This document shows positions 30,284-41,479 of a stretch of DNA of 52,001 nucleotides, piece by piece. The translations under genes were made by a program, and so were the position numbers. The stretch comes from Prorocentrum cordatum (lineage: Eukaryota > Sar > Dinophyceae > Prorocentrales > Prorocentraceae), in NCBI GenBank assembly GCA_963575745.1, contig CAUYUJ010019260.1, positions 131,521-183,521 of the forward strand, in the 5' to 3' direction. The stretch's first letter is position 1, and every line of letters begins with the position of its first letter. The notes beneath the pieces were generated by a model. That model worked only from the letters and a program-made list of their open reading frames with translations. It was not told where the DNA came from and made no database searches.

Positions 30284-31640
30284 CCCCAGGGTGCTGCGAT
30301 CTCGCGGTGATCCGCGTAGGGCGCCATTGCGCTGGCCCTCCCAGACAACCGCCAGAATGGCGGCAGTTCCGCAGATCGCAGCCCCCAAGGGGGCGGCGAG
30401 GTCCCGTCGTGATCCGCGTGGGGCGCACTTCCCCCGGGCCCGACAGGCGCCGGCGGAAGTGACGACAGTTTCGCAGATCGCAGCCCCCCAGGGTGGCCGC
30501 GAGGTCTCGTGGCGATCCGCTTATGACGTCGTTCCGCTGACCTCTCGGAAGCCCGCGACAGTGGCGGCAATTCGCAGATCGCCGCCCCCCCAGTGGGCGG
30601 CGAGGTCCCGTGGTGACCTGCGTATAGCGCACCTCCGCTGGCCCTCCCAGAAGCTGACGAAAATGGCGGCAGTGGCGGCGCAGGCCGCAGCCCCCCGGGG
30701 GACGGCGGGGCCCCGTCGTGGTCTGCGCGTGACACACCTCCGCTGACCCTCCCAGAAGCACGCGAACGCGGCGCCAGTTTCGCAGATCGCAGCCCCCCAG
30801 GGGGCGGCGAGGTCTCCTGGTGATCCGCGTGTGACGCCACTCCGCGTGGCCCTCCCAGAAGCCCGCGACAGTGGCGACACCCTCGCAGATCGCAGCCCCC
30901 AAGGGGGCGGCGAGGTCTCGTGGTGATCCGCGTGTGACGCCACTCCGCTGGCCCTCCGTGAAGCCCGCGAAAGTCGCGGCAGTTTCGCTGGTCGCAGCCC
31001 CCCCGGGGGCGGCGAGGTCTCGTGGTGATCCGCGTATGCGGTCACTCCGTTGGCCCTCCCAGAAGCCCGCGGAAGTGGTGGCAGTTTCGCAGGTCGCAGC
31101 ATCCCCGGGGGTCGGCGAGGTCTTGTGGTGATCTGCGCATGACGTCACCCCGCTGGCCCTCCCGGGAACCCGCGAAAGTGGCGACGGTTTCGCAGGTGGC
31201 AGTCCCCCAGCGGGCGGCGAGGTCTCGTGGTGATTCCCGCAGGACGCACCTCTGCTGGCCCTGCCGGAAGCCCGCGAGAATGGCGGTAGTTTCGCAGGTC
31301 GCTCTCCCCAGGGGGCGGCGATCTCGTGGTGGTCCGACTAGGGCGTCACTCCGCTGGCCCTCCGAGAAACTTACGACAGTGGCGGCAGTTTCGCGTGTCG
31401 CAGCCCCCGATGGGGGCGGCGAGGTCTCGTGGTGATCCGCGTGTGACGCCACTCCGCTGGCCCTCCCAGAAGCCCGCGAAAGTCGCGGCAGTTTCGCTGG
31501 TCGCAGCCCCCCAGGGGGCGGCGAGGTCTCGTGGTGATCCGCGTCTGACGTTACTCAGCTGGCCCTCCCAGAAGCCCGCGAAAGTGGCGGCGGCGCGGCA
31601 GATGGCAGCCCCCCAGGGGGCGAGGTCACGGGGCGGGGTG
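30284..31640 (+). repeat. Minisatellite of about 100-110 bp, roughly a dozen units
   Basis: Each unit carries TCGCAGATCGCAGCCCCC, then GGGGGCGGCGAGGTCTCGTGG, then TGATCCGCGTGTGACG-like and CTGGCCCTCCCAGAAGCCCG-like parts. Units differ by substitutions and small indels. Open frames on both strands (such as 30249-31148 minus) are repeat shadows. Confidence 0.93.
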
Positions 31641-31827
31641 GGGGGGGGAGGCAGGCGGCAGGAGAGAGGAAGAGGAGGGGGGGGGGGCGGGGGGATGGGG
31701 GGGGAGAGGTGGAGACCACAGTCTTTTCGAAAGGAGAACCCACGCGAGGGAGGGTTCGGAATAGCAGTCGTGCCAGCACTGATTTGAGGGAGTTTCTGTG
31801 GAACTCACGTCATCCTCACCCCCGGCG
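31641..31827. other. G-run-rich junction
   Basis: Several G runs of 7 to 12 bases (31641-31710) could form quadruplexes. About 120 bp of unique sequence follows up to the next satellite. No gene is seen. Confidence 0.6.
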
Positions 31828-33170
31828 CGAAGAGCACGAGTCCAGAGCGGCCTCCGGCACCGTTTCCGGACAGATCCGGTGGATCCGCTGGATCCGCTGG
31901 ATCCGTGGACGAATCCAAACCGGCGCCCTCTGCTTGAGAACCATCCTCACAAAACGGGCCCCGGGGGGGATGCCCAGAGGAGCCCAGAGCGGCCTCCGGC
32001 ACCGTTTCCGGATGGATCCGCTGGATCCACTGGATCCGGTGACGAATCCCAAACCGGCGCCCTCGCCTGAGACATCCTCACAAACCGGGCCCCGGGGGGG
32101 ATGCCCAGAGGAGCCCAGAGCGGCCTCCGGCACCGTTTCCGGACGGATCCGCTGGATCCGCTGGATCCGCTGGATCCGGTGACGAATCCCAAACCGGCGC
32201 CCTCGCCTGAGACATCCTCACAAAACGGGCCCCGGGGGGGATGTCCAGAGGAGCCCAGAGCGGCCTCCGGCACCCAGTTTTCCTCCGGACAGATCCGGTG
32301 GGATCGGAATGGGATCGGTCGCTGGATCCGCTGGATCCGGTGGACGATCAACAAAAGCACACCCTGCTCGTGGTCGCCTCGCTTGAGACATCCTCACAAA
32401 ACCGGCCACGGGGGAGGTGCCCAGAGGAGCCCAGAGCGGCCTCCGGCACCGTTTCCGGACAGATCCGGTGGATCCGCTGGATCCGCTGGATCCGGTGGCG
32501 AATCCCAAACCGGCGCCCTCGCTTGAGACATCCTCACAAAACCGGCCCCGGGGGAGGTGCCCAGAGGAGCCCAGAGCGGCCTCCGGCACCGTTTCCGGAC
32601 AGATCCGCTGGATCCGCTGGATCCGCTGGATCCGGTGACGAATCCCAAACCTGCGCCCTCGCTTGAGACATCCTCACAAAACCGGCCCCGGGGGAGGTGC
32701 CCAGAGGAGCCCAGAGCGGCCTCCGGCACCGTTTCCGGACAGATCCGGTGATCCGCTGGATCCGCTGGATCCGGTGACGAATCCCAAACCGGCGCCCTCG
32801 CTTGAGACATCCTCACAAAACCGGCCCCGGGGGAGGTGCCCAGAGGAGCCAAGAGCGGCCTCCGGCACCGTTTCCGGACAGATCCGGTGGATCCGCTGGA
32901 TCCGGTGACGAATCCCAAACCGGCGCCCTCGCTTGAGACATCCTCACAAACCCGGCCCCGGGGGCGGTACCCAGAGGAGCCCAGAGCGGCCTCCGGCACC
33001 GTTTCCGGACAGATCCGCTGGATCCGGTGACGAATCCCAAACCGGCGCCCTCGCTTGAGACATCCTCACAAAACCGGCCCCGGGGGCGGTGCCCAGAGGA
33101 GCCCAGAGCGGCATCCCGGCACCGTTTCCGGCAGATCCGGACAATCCGTGGATCGCGCCCCGGGGGAGTG
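31828..33170 (+). repeat. Minisatellite of about 125-180 bp with nested GGATCCGCT units
   Basis: About ten units. Each has CAGAGCGGCCTCCGGCACCG, then one to three copies of GGATCCGCT or GGATCCGGT, then GACGAATCCCAAACCGGCGC and CATCCTCACAAAACCGGCC. The inner 9-mer varies in number between units. Frames reading D-P-L-D-P-L-D-P are shadows. Confidence 0.95.
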
Positions 33171-33177
33171 CCCAAGG

Positions 33178-33592
33178 ATGAATGAGGAGGAGGAGGAGGC
33201 ATGAATGAAGGGGAGGAGGAGGAGGAGGAGGGGAGGAGGAGGAGGGAGGAGGAGGAGGGGAGGAGGAGAGGAGAGGAGGAGGAGGAGGAGGAGGAGGAGG
33301 ACGGAGGAGGGTAGGGAGGAGGAGGGGAGGAAGGAGGAGAATGAGGAGGAGAGGAGGAGGGAGGAGGAGGAGGAGGAGGAGGAGGAGGAGGAGGAGGAGG
33401 AGGAGGAGGAGGAGGAGGGAGAGGAGGAGGAGGAGGAGGAGGAGGAGGAGGAGGAGGAGGAGGAGGAGAAGATGATGGAGCTGCGGGGTGGAGGAGGACA
33501 GACGGAGGCAAGAGAAGGATGGAGGAGGAGGAGGAGGAGGAGGAGGAGGAGGAGGAGGAGGAGGAGGAGGAGGAGGAGGAGGAGGAGGAACC
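33178..33592. repeat. GGA microsatellite
   Basis: About 400 bp of GGA/GAG repeats with short interruptions near 33470-33520. Poly-E, poly-P and poly-L frames are shadows. Confidence 0.95.
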
Positions 33593-33870
33593 TCATCACC
33601 CTCGCCAACAAGCGCACGCACCTTTTTCTATATACAGAAACTCCCGATCAACCGCAGAGCGGCCGGCTAGTAATATTCACGTGTATTATCATAATGCTCG
33701 TAGTCGTACAACGAATACGAATGTCCAAACATTATGTCTGATCATATTCAAAGTGATACAACTGCTTGAAGTCGTCATGCTGTTAATGATTCGGCGAATA
33801 CTAAGATTAGTCACGCTGCCGAGGAATCCCTACATACTTCGTTTTAAATCTTGTCTTAACATAGCTGACG
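33593..33870. other. Unique AT-richer stretch, no gene
   Basis: Mixed sequence with stops in all frames; nothing recognised. Confidence 0.45.
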
Positions 33871-34165
33871 TGCAACATGCGTGGATGATGCTAGGTGGTC
33901 ACGAAAATGCCGCGCCTGCTGTGCCGTGGACGACCCAGGCGGGTAGCACCCCCACCCCCAACACACCTCCAGCGGCGTCGAGGAAATGCCGCGCCTGCCA
34001 CGCCATGCGAGCCTGCAACGCATAGCGCCCCCACCCCCAGCGCACTCCCTGTGGCGTCGAGGAAATTCCACGCCCTGCGAGCCTGCCCATGTGGGGGCAT
34101 GCAACGCTTAGCGGGGCATAGCGGGAGCATGCAACGCATGGCGCCCCCACCCCCAGGGGCAGGGC
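33871..34165. repeat. Short tandem repeat of about 75 bp
   Basis: GCACCCCCACCCCCA followed by GGCGTCGAGGAAATGCC and GCCTGC parts recurs three to four times with drift. Confidence 0.7.
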
Positions 34166-37100
34166 CGGCGGGGCGAGGGGGGCCGGGCCAATGCCAGGGG
34201 GTAGGCTGGGTCCAGTGCCAGGGCCAGGGGGTCGAGGGCGGCTGGGGCCAGGTCAGGGGGGGAGGCTGGCTCCAGGGCCAGAATCAGGACCAGGGGGGCG
34301 ACGACGAACGACAATAAAGGGTCCAGCGCGAGGGGGGCTGGGTCCAGGGCCAAGGCGCGGGGTGCGACGACGAGCGAATAGGGTCCAGGGAGAAGGGGGG
34401 CTGGGGCCGGGGCCAGGGGCGACGCTGGGTCCAAGGAGAGGGCCAGGGTGGCGACGACGAGGGGGGTCTGGGTCGAGGACCAGGGTGAAGGCCTGGTCGA
34501 GGGCCAGGACCAGGGGGGCGACGACGAACGAAAATAAAGGGTTCGGGGCGAGGGGGGCTGGGGCCAAGGCCAGGTGGGGAGGCTGGGTCTGGGGCCAAGT
34601 GCCGTGCCGAAATAAAGCGGTCGGGGCGGAGGGGGCGCGTTGGCTGGCGGGGCCGTCGCCGTGCCAAAATCAAGTTGTCGGGGCGGAGGGGGTGCGCTGG
34701 CTGGTGGGGCCAGCGCCGAGGGGGCGCTCTGGCCGGCGGGCTGGCTGCGCTGGCTGGCGGGGGAAGGATGCGGAGGGCCGGGGGGCTGCTTCGGTACGGC
34801 TGCTTTCGACAGCGGATGCGGAGGGGGCGCGCTGCGAGGCGCGGGCCGAGGGGCTGCGTCGACCAGTGCCGTGCCGAAATACAATGGTCGGAGCTCTGAG
34901 ACACCTTGGGCGAGATAATGAAAGAGTTTGGGCGGGGGGGGCGCGCTGGCTGGCGTTTGGGGGGGTGCGGGGGGGGCGCGCGGGATTGGGAGTGTGTGCC
35001 GCGCCGAAATGAAAGTCTCAGGGCGGAGGGGGCGCGCTGGCTGGTAGGTGGGTGGGTGGGGGGGTGCGGAGGGGGCGCGTGGGGTGGGGAAGGGTGCCGC
35101 GCCGTACTAGGAGGGTCTGGGCGGATGGGGGCGCGCTGGCTGGTGGGCGGGGGGGGCGCGGAAGGGGGCGCTCGGGAAGGGCTTGCCGTTGCGAAGTGAA
35201 AGGCTCCGGGCGGGGTTGGCGGGTGGGGGGGGGGGGTGCGGGGGGGCCGCGTGGTGGTGGTGGGTGGGAGGGCGTGTGCGAAGTAGAAGAGTCCGGCGGA
35301 AGGGGGCGCGGGGGGGGGGGGCGCGGGATTGGGGGGGCCGTGCCGGAATTCAAGGGTCTCTGGGCGGAGGGGGTGCGCGGGCGGGTGGGCGGGGTGATGG
35401 TGGTCTTGGTGGGTGGGGCAGGGGGGCGCCGTGCCGAAATTGAAGGGTCGGGCTGGCTGGTGGGGTGGTGGTGGTGGTCCTGGTGGGCGTGGGGGGGGGG
35501 GGGGCCGTGCCGGAATAAAAGGGTCGGGGCAGAGGGGGCGCGCTGGTTGGTGGGTGGGGGGGGGGCGAGGACGACGACAAACCACGAACCACGAACCACG
35601 AAAATAGAAGGTCCGGGGCGGGGGGGGCTGAGGCCAGGGCCAAGGGGGCCAGGGCGCGGGGCGAGGGGGGCTGAGGCCGGGGCCAGGGGGGCCAGAGCCA
35701 GGGGGCGGGAGCGAGGGGGAGCTGGGGCCAGGGCGAGGGGGGCTGAGGCCAGGGCCGAGGGCGCCAGAGCCAAGGAGAGGCGGGGGAGGCCAGAGCCAAG
35801 GGGTGAGGCCAAGGCCATGGAGGCCAGAGCCAAGGGGGGGGCGAGGAGTGCCAGAGCGAAGGGGGGGGCGAGGGGGAGTTGGGGCCAGGGCCAGGGCCAG
35901 GGGGGCGTAAGCCAAGGGGGGCGAGGGGGAGCTGGGGCCAGGGCCAGGGGGGCCGGGGCCAACGGGGGAAGGGCGTGGCCACGACGAGCCACGAACCACG
36001 AACCGCGAAAATAAATGATACGGAGAGAGGGGGCTGGGGCCAGGGCCAGGGTGGCCGGAGCCAGGGTGGGGGGGGGAGGGCGAGGGGGGGCTGGGGCCAG
36101 GGCTAGGGGGGGCAGGGCCAAGGGGGGCGAGGGGAAGCTGGGGCCCAGGCCAGGGGGGCTGACGCCAGAGCCAAGAGGAGGGAGGGCGAGGACGACGACG
36201 AACCACGAACCACGAACCGCGAAAATAAAATGTTCCGGGCGAGGGGGGCTGAGGCCAGGGCCAAGGGGGCCAGAGCATGGGGCGAGGGGGGCTGAGGCCA
36301 GGGCCAGGGGGGCCAGAGCCAGGGGGCGAGGGAAAGCTAGGGCCAGGGCGAGGGGGGCTGAGGCCAGGGCCAAGGGGGCCAGAGACAAGGGGGCGGCGAG
36401 GGGGGCCAGAGCGAAGGGGGGGGCGAGAGGGGGGGCGAGGGGAAGCTGGGGCCAGGGCCAGGGGGATTGCAGCCGAGGGGGGCGAGGGCCAGAGCACGGG
36501 GCGAGGCGAGAGGGGCTGGGGTGAAGGCGAGGGGGGCCAGAGCCAAGGCGGGAGGGGGGGGCGCGAGGGCGACGACGGGGCGAGGAGGGCTGAGGCCAGG
36601 GCCAGGGGGCGCGAGGGGAGCCAGGGCGAAGGGGGGCGCGCTGAGGCCAGGGCCAGGGGGGCCAGAGCTAAGGGGAGGGCGAGGGGAAGCTGGGGCCAGG
36701 GCCAGGGGGGGCCGAGGACGACGACGAACCACGAACCACGAACCACGGAAATAAATAGGTCCGGGCTCTAGAGCACAATTGTGCAGGATAATGCAGGTGT
36801 CGGGGTGGAGGGCGCGCTGGCTTGTGGGTGGGTGGGTGGGTGGTGGGGGGGAGGGGTGCGGAGGGGGTGTGCCGTGCCGAAATGAAAGCGTCGGGGCGGA
36901 GGGGTGTGCCGTGCTGGCCTAAAAAGGGGCCGGGGCGGGAGAGGGCGCGCGGGGATGGGGGGCGTGCCGAAGTAGGAGGTCGGGCGGGGCGGATGGGGTG
37001 CGCTGGCTGGTAGTTGGTGGGGGGGGTGCGGGGGGGGGGCGCGCGCGCGGCCGAAATAAATGGGTCGGGCGGAGAGGCCGCGCTGGCAGGTGGTGGGGGG

Positions 37101-37950
37101 GCGGAGGGGTGGGCCGTGCCAAATAAAGGGGCGGCGTGGAGGGGTGCGCCGTGCCGAAATAAAAAATGGGTCGAGGCGAGGGGCGTGTGGCTGGCGGGCG
37201 GGGGGGGGGCGTGCCGAAATGAAGGCGTCGGCGGCGGAGTGCCGTGCCGCAATGAAAGGGTCGGGGCGGAGGGGGCGCGCGGGGGTGGCTGTGCCGTGCC
37301 GAACTAAGAGGCGTCGGGGCGGAGGGGGGGCGCTGTCTGGCGGGTGGGGGGATGCGGGGGGGGGGGGAGAGCGTGCCGAAATAACAAGGGGTCGAGGCGG
37401 TGGGGCGACCTGGCTGGTGGGTGGGGGGGGTGCGGGGGCAGTGCGCCGTGCCGAAATAAAGGGGTCGGGGCGGAGGGGTGTGCCGTGCCGAGATAAAGAG
37501 GGTCGGGGCGGAGGGGCGCGCTGGCTGGCGGGTGGGGGGGGGGGGGTGCCGAGGGGGCGTGCCGTGCCGAAGTAAAGTGGTTGGGGCGGAGGGGTGTGCC
37601 GTGCCGAAGTAGAGGGGTCGAGGCGGAGGGGCGCGCTGGCTGGTGGGCGGGGGGATGCGGAAGGGGGTGTGCCGTGCCGAAGCAGAAGGAGTCGGGGCGG
37701 AGGGGTGTGCCGTGCCGAAAGAAAGAGGTCGGGGCGGAGGGGCGCGCTGGCCGGTGGGTGGGGGGGGATGCAGAGGGGGCGTGGATGGGGTGTGCCGTGA
37801 CGTGATAAAAAGGGGTCGGGGCGGCGGGTATGCCGTGCCGAAATGCAGGGGGTCAAGGCGGAGGGGTGCGCTGGCTGGTGGACTGCGCGGGTGATGGAGG
37901 GGGTGCCGTGCCGAAATAAAGTGGTCGGAGCTCTAGGCGCCCTGTGCAAG
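34166..37950 (+). repeat. 3.8-kb mosaic of two G-rich minisatellites
   Basis: Two unit types alternate. Type 1 (34.17-34.60 and 35.58-36.77 kb): GGGGCCAGGGCCAGGGGG-like units with GACGACGAACCACGAACC and an AATAAA at block ends. Type 2 (34.60-35.58 and 36.77-37.95 kb): GTGCCGTGCCGAAATAAA, then GGGTCGGGGCGGAGGG, then GCGCGCTGGCTGG, about 65-75 bp. An 820-codon minus-strand frame (34284-36746) is P/L/A-only and arises from the repeat. The satellite ends at the left edge of the DIRS-like element. Confidence 0.92.
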
Positions 37951-37954
37951 AGAA

Positions 37955-38105
37955 TAATAAGAAATGTGTAGGTTTGTAATCTCGTTTGCTAAACCGTGGG
38001 TTTTTGAGTTGAGTGGCTGGGAGAAACGAAGGGGGGTGCTGCTGCCATCGGGTATTTCCATCGGTTGCACCTCCTTTTTGGCCCTTCTCTTGCAATGAGG
38101 GAGTG
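37955..38105 (+). repeat. Left end of the DIRS-like element
   Basis: Shares with 51630-51755 the blocks AGGTTTGTAA, CTCGTTTGCTAAACCGTG, GTGGCTGGGAGAAACG and TTTGGCCCTTCTCTTGCAAT. GGTTTG and TAAACC around AAAC-TC-GTTT can fold into a small hairpin. Confidence 0.85.
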
Positions 38106-38170
38106 CTCCTGACGGGGGGTCATAGCGGGCGCCGACCTGCCCGCCGGCCTCCCCGCGGCCGCTCGCGATA

Positions 38171-38818
38171 ATGCCCCGACTGGCGCCGAGGCGCGGGCTC
38201 GGGCCGCTCAGTGCTGCTGGTGTGGGCTGCCGCGGCCACGGCTCCGGCGCTGGCGCAGCTCGCCAGGGCTTTGCCTCGAGGGCAGGCTGGGCGCCTCTGC
38301 TCCTCGGGTCGACCGCGGGGTTCGACTGTGGCAGGTTTCTGCGCTGCATCGACGGCGACCGCACGGAGGCCGAGAACGTGGGCGTCGGCAGCGGCACTGT
38401 GGCCGGCAACCACGGCAGCTCCGACGGCCGCCCACGACGCTGCACCGACCCCGGGGGGGGCGGCACCTGTGACGCGGGCGACGGCGAGACGGAGTCGGAG
38501 GAGTTCCCGGGCATCCTGGTTGTTGGGTGCCGTTTCGTCGCCAGCTTCTTCCTTGTCATGGGGCAGGCCGCGGTGGACGGGGGGGGCTACGTGCGGGGCC
38601 CGATCCGTTCCGCCGGGCGGTTCCTCTTCGGCCCGTCCTGGGACTGCTTCATGCTGGCGGCTCGGGTCGCCTTCGGGGCGCTGCTGGTAGTCATGATCGT
38701 GGCGCTGTGTGCTTGGGCGCTCGAGGTCGCCCAGCGGGCGTGCGGCCCCCTGCGCCGTCAACGCTGCTGCGGGCCAGGCAGCAACGAGACCGTCGCTGGG
38801 GTGTTGGGCTGCCTCTGA
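38171..38818 (+). CDS. Unknown ORF with a hydrophobic C-terminal segment
   Basis: 215 codons, open from ATG 38171 to the TGA at 38816. The middle is G/D/E-rich. The C-terminal third has hydrophobic stretches (V-V-G-C-R-F-V-A-S-F-F-L-V-M and A-F-G-A-L-L-V-V-M-I-V-A-L-C-A-W-A-L) that could span a membrane. No family is recognised. It precedes the gag-like region inside the DIRS-like element, and a second plus-strand frame (38211-38690) overlaps it. In GC-rich DNA such a frame can occur by chance, so confidence is low. Confidence 0.3.
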   Translation: MPRLAPRRGLGPLSAAGVGCRGHGSGAGAARQGFASRAGWAPLLLGSTAGFDCGRFLRCIDGDRTEAENVGVGSGTVAGNHGSSDGRPRRCTDPGGGGTCDAGDGETESEEFPGILVVGCRFVASFFLVMGQAAVDGGGYVRGPIRSAGRFLFGPSWDCFMLAARVAFGALLVVMIVALCAWALEVAQRACGPLRRQRCCGPGSNETVAGVLGCL

Positions 38819-38949
38819 GAGCTCCTTGGCGCGGGGGGCTGCTGCTGCTGTTTGGCCCGCTGCGGGCGCCGCCGACGTCGGCGCCGCCGGCCGTCCAAGG
38901 TGGGCGACCCGAAGCCGCGGGATGGATCGGAGACGGAGGGCGAAGGCGT

Positions 38950-41465
38950 GCCCTGCATGGCCCGCCGAGCCGGATGGCGCGAGAGCGGGTCCGACCAGGT
39001 CGTCTTCTTGGCCCCCCGAGTGCAGTGAGGCGACGAGGCGCTTGAGGAGAGCGCGACGCTACTGGTTGACGACGCCAAGGTGAGCCCCTTGGCTACAGGG
39101 GGCACGTCGGGCGGGGCGCTCCTCTGCCCCCACCGCGCCGCCCTCTACCACGGCCTGCGCAGGGCCCATGCCTGCGCTGAGGCGGGCTGCAACGCCCCCG
39201 GGTTCACGCGGCGGGAAGGTGCCCTCCTCTGCAAGGCCCACTTCGAGGCGGACCAGCAGGGGGGGGGCAGGGGGGCACAGGCGCGGCAAGAGACTCGCGA
39301 CGCGGCGCTCACGGCCGCCATGGCCCGCCCAGGGCCCGCCGACCGTGCCCCTGACGAGTCGGCCCCGCCCCAGCGCCGCGCCCTGCTCCCCGCCCAGAGG
39401 ACGGCGACGCCCGCCCCCGCAGCCCCAGCGCGGAGGCGGCCTGGCGGAGCGACGCCAGAGGTCTCGAGCGCTTCGCCCTCTCCGACCTCGTCGCGCGGCT
39501 CGCCGGGGTTGAGGCGCCCCCGTCGGGCATCATCCCGAGCCCGCCGAACGCCGCGGAGTGCCTGAGGGAGTGCCTGAGGGACCGCGCGCGCCACCCCGAG
39601 GAGGGCGACGCGGGTGCGCAAGAGAGGCTGCTGAACCGGTACGACTGGGACCAGACCACTGACATGCTGAAGGTCCTCCTGAGAAGCGCCGCGTAGTACG
39701 TCAACGAGGGTGGGCGAGGCCTCCCGGGCCTCGAGGCCGAGTGGCGCCGGCAGCTGCGCACCCCGCGCTCGGGCTACCAGGAGGCGGAGCTTCCCAGGGA
39801 GGAGACTCTTCCCCACCACGCAGCCCTGCCGCTGGCCGCGCCAGCCGTGCAGCCACCAGCTCCGCCAGGCCTGGCCATGTCCGTCGCGCGCCCTTTGGGG
39901 GGCAGCTCCCCGCGCTGGGGTCTCGGCGGTGCCGACCCAATCCCGCGGGGTGGGGCGACGCTGGCGCAGCCGACTGTGACTCCGCCCCTGGCGCCGCAGC
40001 TCGCGAGGGGACCAGGGGGCATTTGCGGGCGCCTCGTAGGCCCGATCCTCGCCGACGGGACGCGTCGCGCCCCCCCGGGCGAGCGTTGCGCGGGCGTGGG
40101 GGAGGAGGTTGGCCCTGCTGGCGACGGGGGGATCGCTGCCGCGCTGAAGGACATCGGCCTGGGGATGGGGAGCCTCGTCAAGCACAACAGCGAGTCCAAG
40201 GTGTCGAAGGGGGCACCCCAAGGGCTCGGCCGCGAGGAGACGGCCATCGTCTTCCTCGCCCGAGCCTGCAACCGCTTCAACGTGCAGGTCTGCCCCACCT
40301 ACACCGGGGCGTTGCTCTACCAGGCCATCAAGGAAGCGTTCGTCACGTCGAGGGGGGAGCTAGCTGGACTAGGCTGGCCCACCTCCTGTGTCAGTTCGCG
40401 GATGGCGCTGGGGTTGGCGGGGCTCTACTTCGGGGCGCGCGACCAGCGCGCCCTCGTCCCGCGCTACCTCAGCGTGGCAGATTTCGCGAAGCATTCCCAG
40501 GATGAGCACGACCCCCACGTCGTCCCGCAGGACGACAAGCCGGAACCTCGCCCTCGATCGCGGGCCACGTTGGCGCAGTGGGTCAAGCAGGCCCAGAACC
40601 ACTTCCGCTGTTTCGCCCTCGTCTACGGCTGGGAGCACTACCAGGAGGGGATCCATCGAGAAGCTGGAAAAGCTGGTGGAGGAGGACTCTGACGCATTCC
40701 CCCGCGAGAAGGTGTACGGGTGGTTCGAGGAGCTCAACTGGCGATGGCCGGAGGACATCAAGGACGTCTGCCGACAGCTGCTGAGGCTCTGGGGCAGGGA
40801 GTGGTTGCGCAAGGAGGAGATCGAGTACATGGCCCTCTCCCCCGACAGCGAGGGCAACCCGCTCCTGCGCATGCCCACCTGCTTCAAGTTGGACCTGGAG
40901 GAGGCGTGGTTCAGGAAGACGATCCTGCCCCATCTCGAGCGGCAGCACAGCCGCGCGCTCTAGCGCCTCACCCATAAGGCCTTGAAGGCCCCGGGTGAGG
41001 CCCGCGGCGCCGGCGGCAACGCTGGCCCCTCCGCCTCCCGCGCCTACCCCGCGGGGACTCGCCTGCCGCCCAAGGAGAGCTCCGATTCGGTCGCCCACGC
41101 CCCCATCTCGTCGGTCGAAGAAGCCCTACTGGTGGGGCGCCGCAACCCATTGCGGATGCCAGAGATCGGCGCAGGAGTGCGAGCACTCGCACCGCCCGTT
41201 CAAGGGGACCCTTGCAGCAGCACTGGGCGGTTCAGGCGCAGCTCATCAGGGGGGGGCTCAGGACGGACAAGCCAATGCCCCCATCCGAAGTCGACGGCCG
41301 CATCAAGCAGTCGAGGGGGGCGACCCGCGAGGAGGCGGCGACGAAGGTGAAGGAGGGCATCGCGAGGCGCGAGCAGCGCAATGGCCGAGGCCGTGGGGAA
41401 GCTGCGCCGCGGCCCGCGGACGCCCAGAGGCGCGCCCACTGGGCTCCGCAGGGCTGGCGGGGGCT
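38950..41465 (+). pseudogene. DIRS-like gag with Cys/His and CCCH zinc motifs, broken
   Basis: Coding passes through several frames. 39029-39290: C-P-H-R, then C-A-E-A-G-C, then L-C-K-A-H-F, a C/H-rich zinc-binding segment typical of dinoflagellate elements of this kind (an in-frame TGA at 39028-39030 splits its leader). About 39440-40692: G-I-I-P-S-P-P-N-A-A-E-C-L, a TAG at 39694-39696, then a long helical region with A-I-V-F-L-A-R-A-C-N-R-F-N-V. About 40660-40963: V-Y-G-W-F-E-E-L-N-W-R-W-P and Y-M-A-L-S-P-D-S-E, ending at a TAG inside the protein. About 41110-41215: a CCCH-type finger (H-C-G-C-x6-C-E-H-S-H). 41212-41465: S-E-V-D-G-R-I-K-Q and A-A-T-K-V-K-E-G-I-A-R-R. At least three stops and four frame changes. 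Confidence 0.65.
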
Positions 41466-41479
41466 GCGTCGGGCCGGTC

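Noticed and set aside
30284-33170. Protein-coding gene in the 100- to 140-bp satellites (D-P-L-D-P repeats)
   Set aside because: Several frames are open on both strands and unit-to-unit differences do not favour synonymous sites by eye.
34284-36746. An 820-codon minus-strand open frame, proline/leucine/alanine-rich
   Set aside because: It lies wholly inside G-rich minisatellites, other frames are open too, and the protein is a direct translation of the repeat unit.
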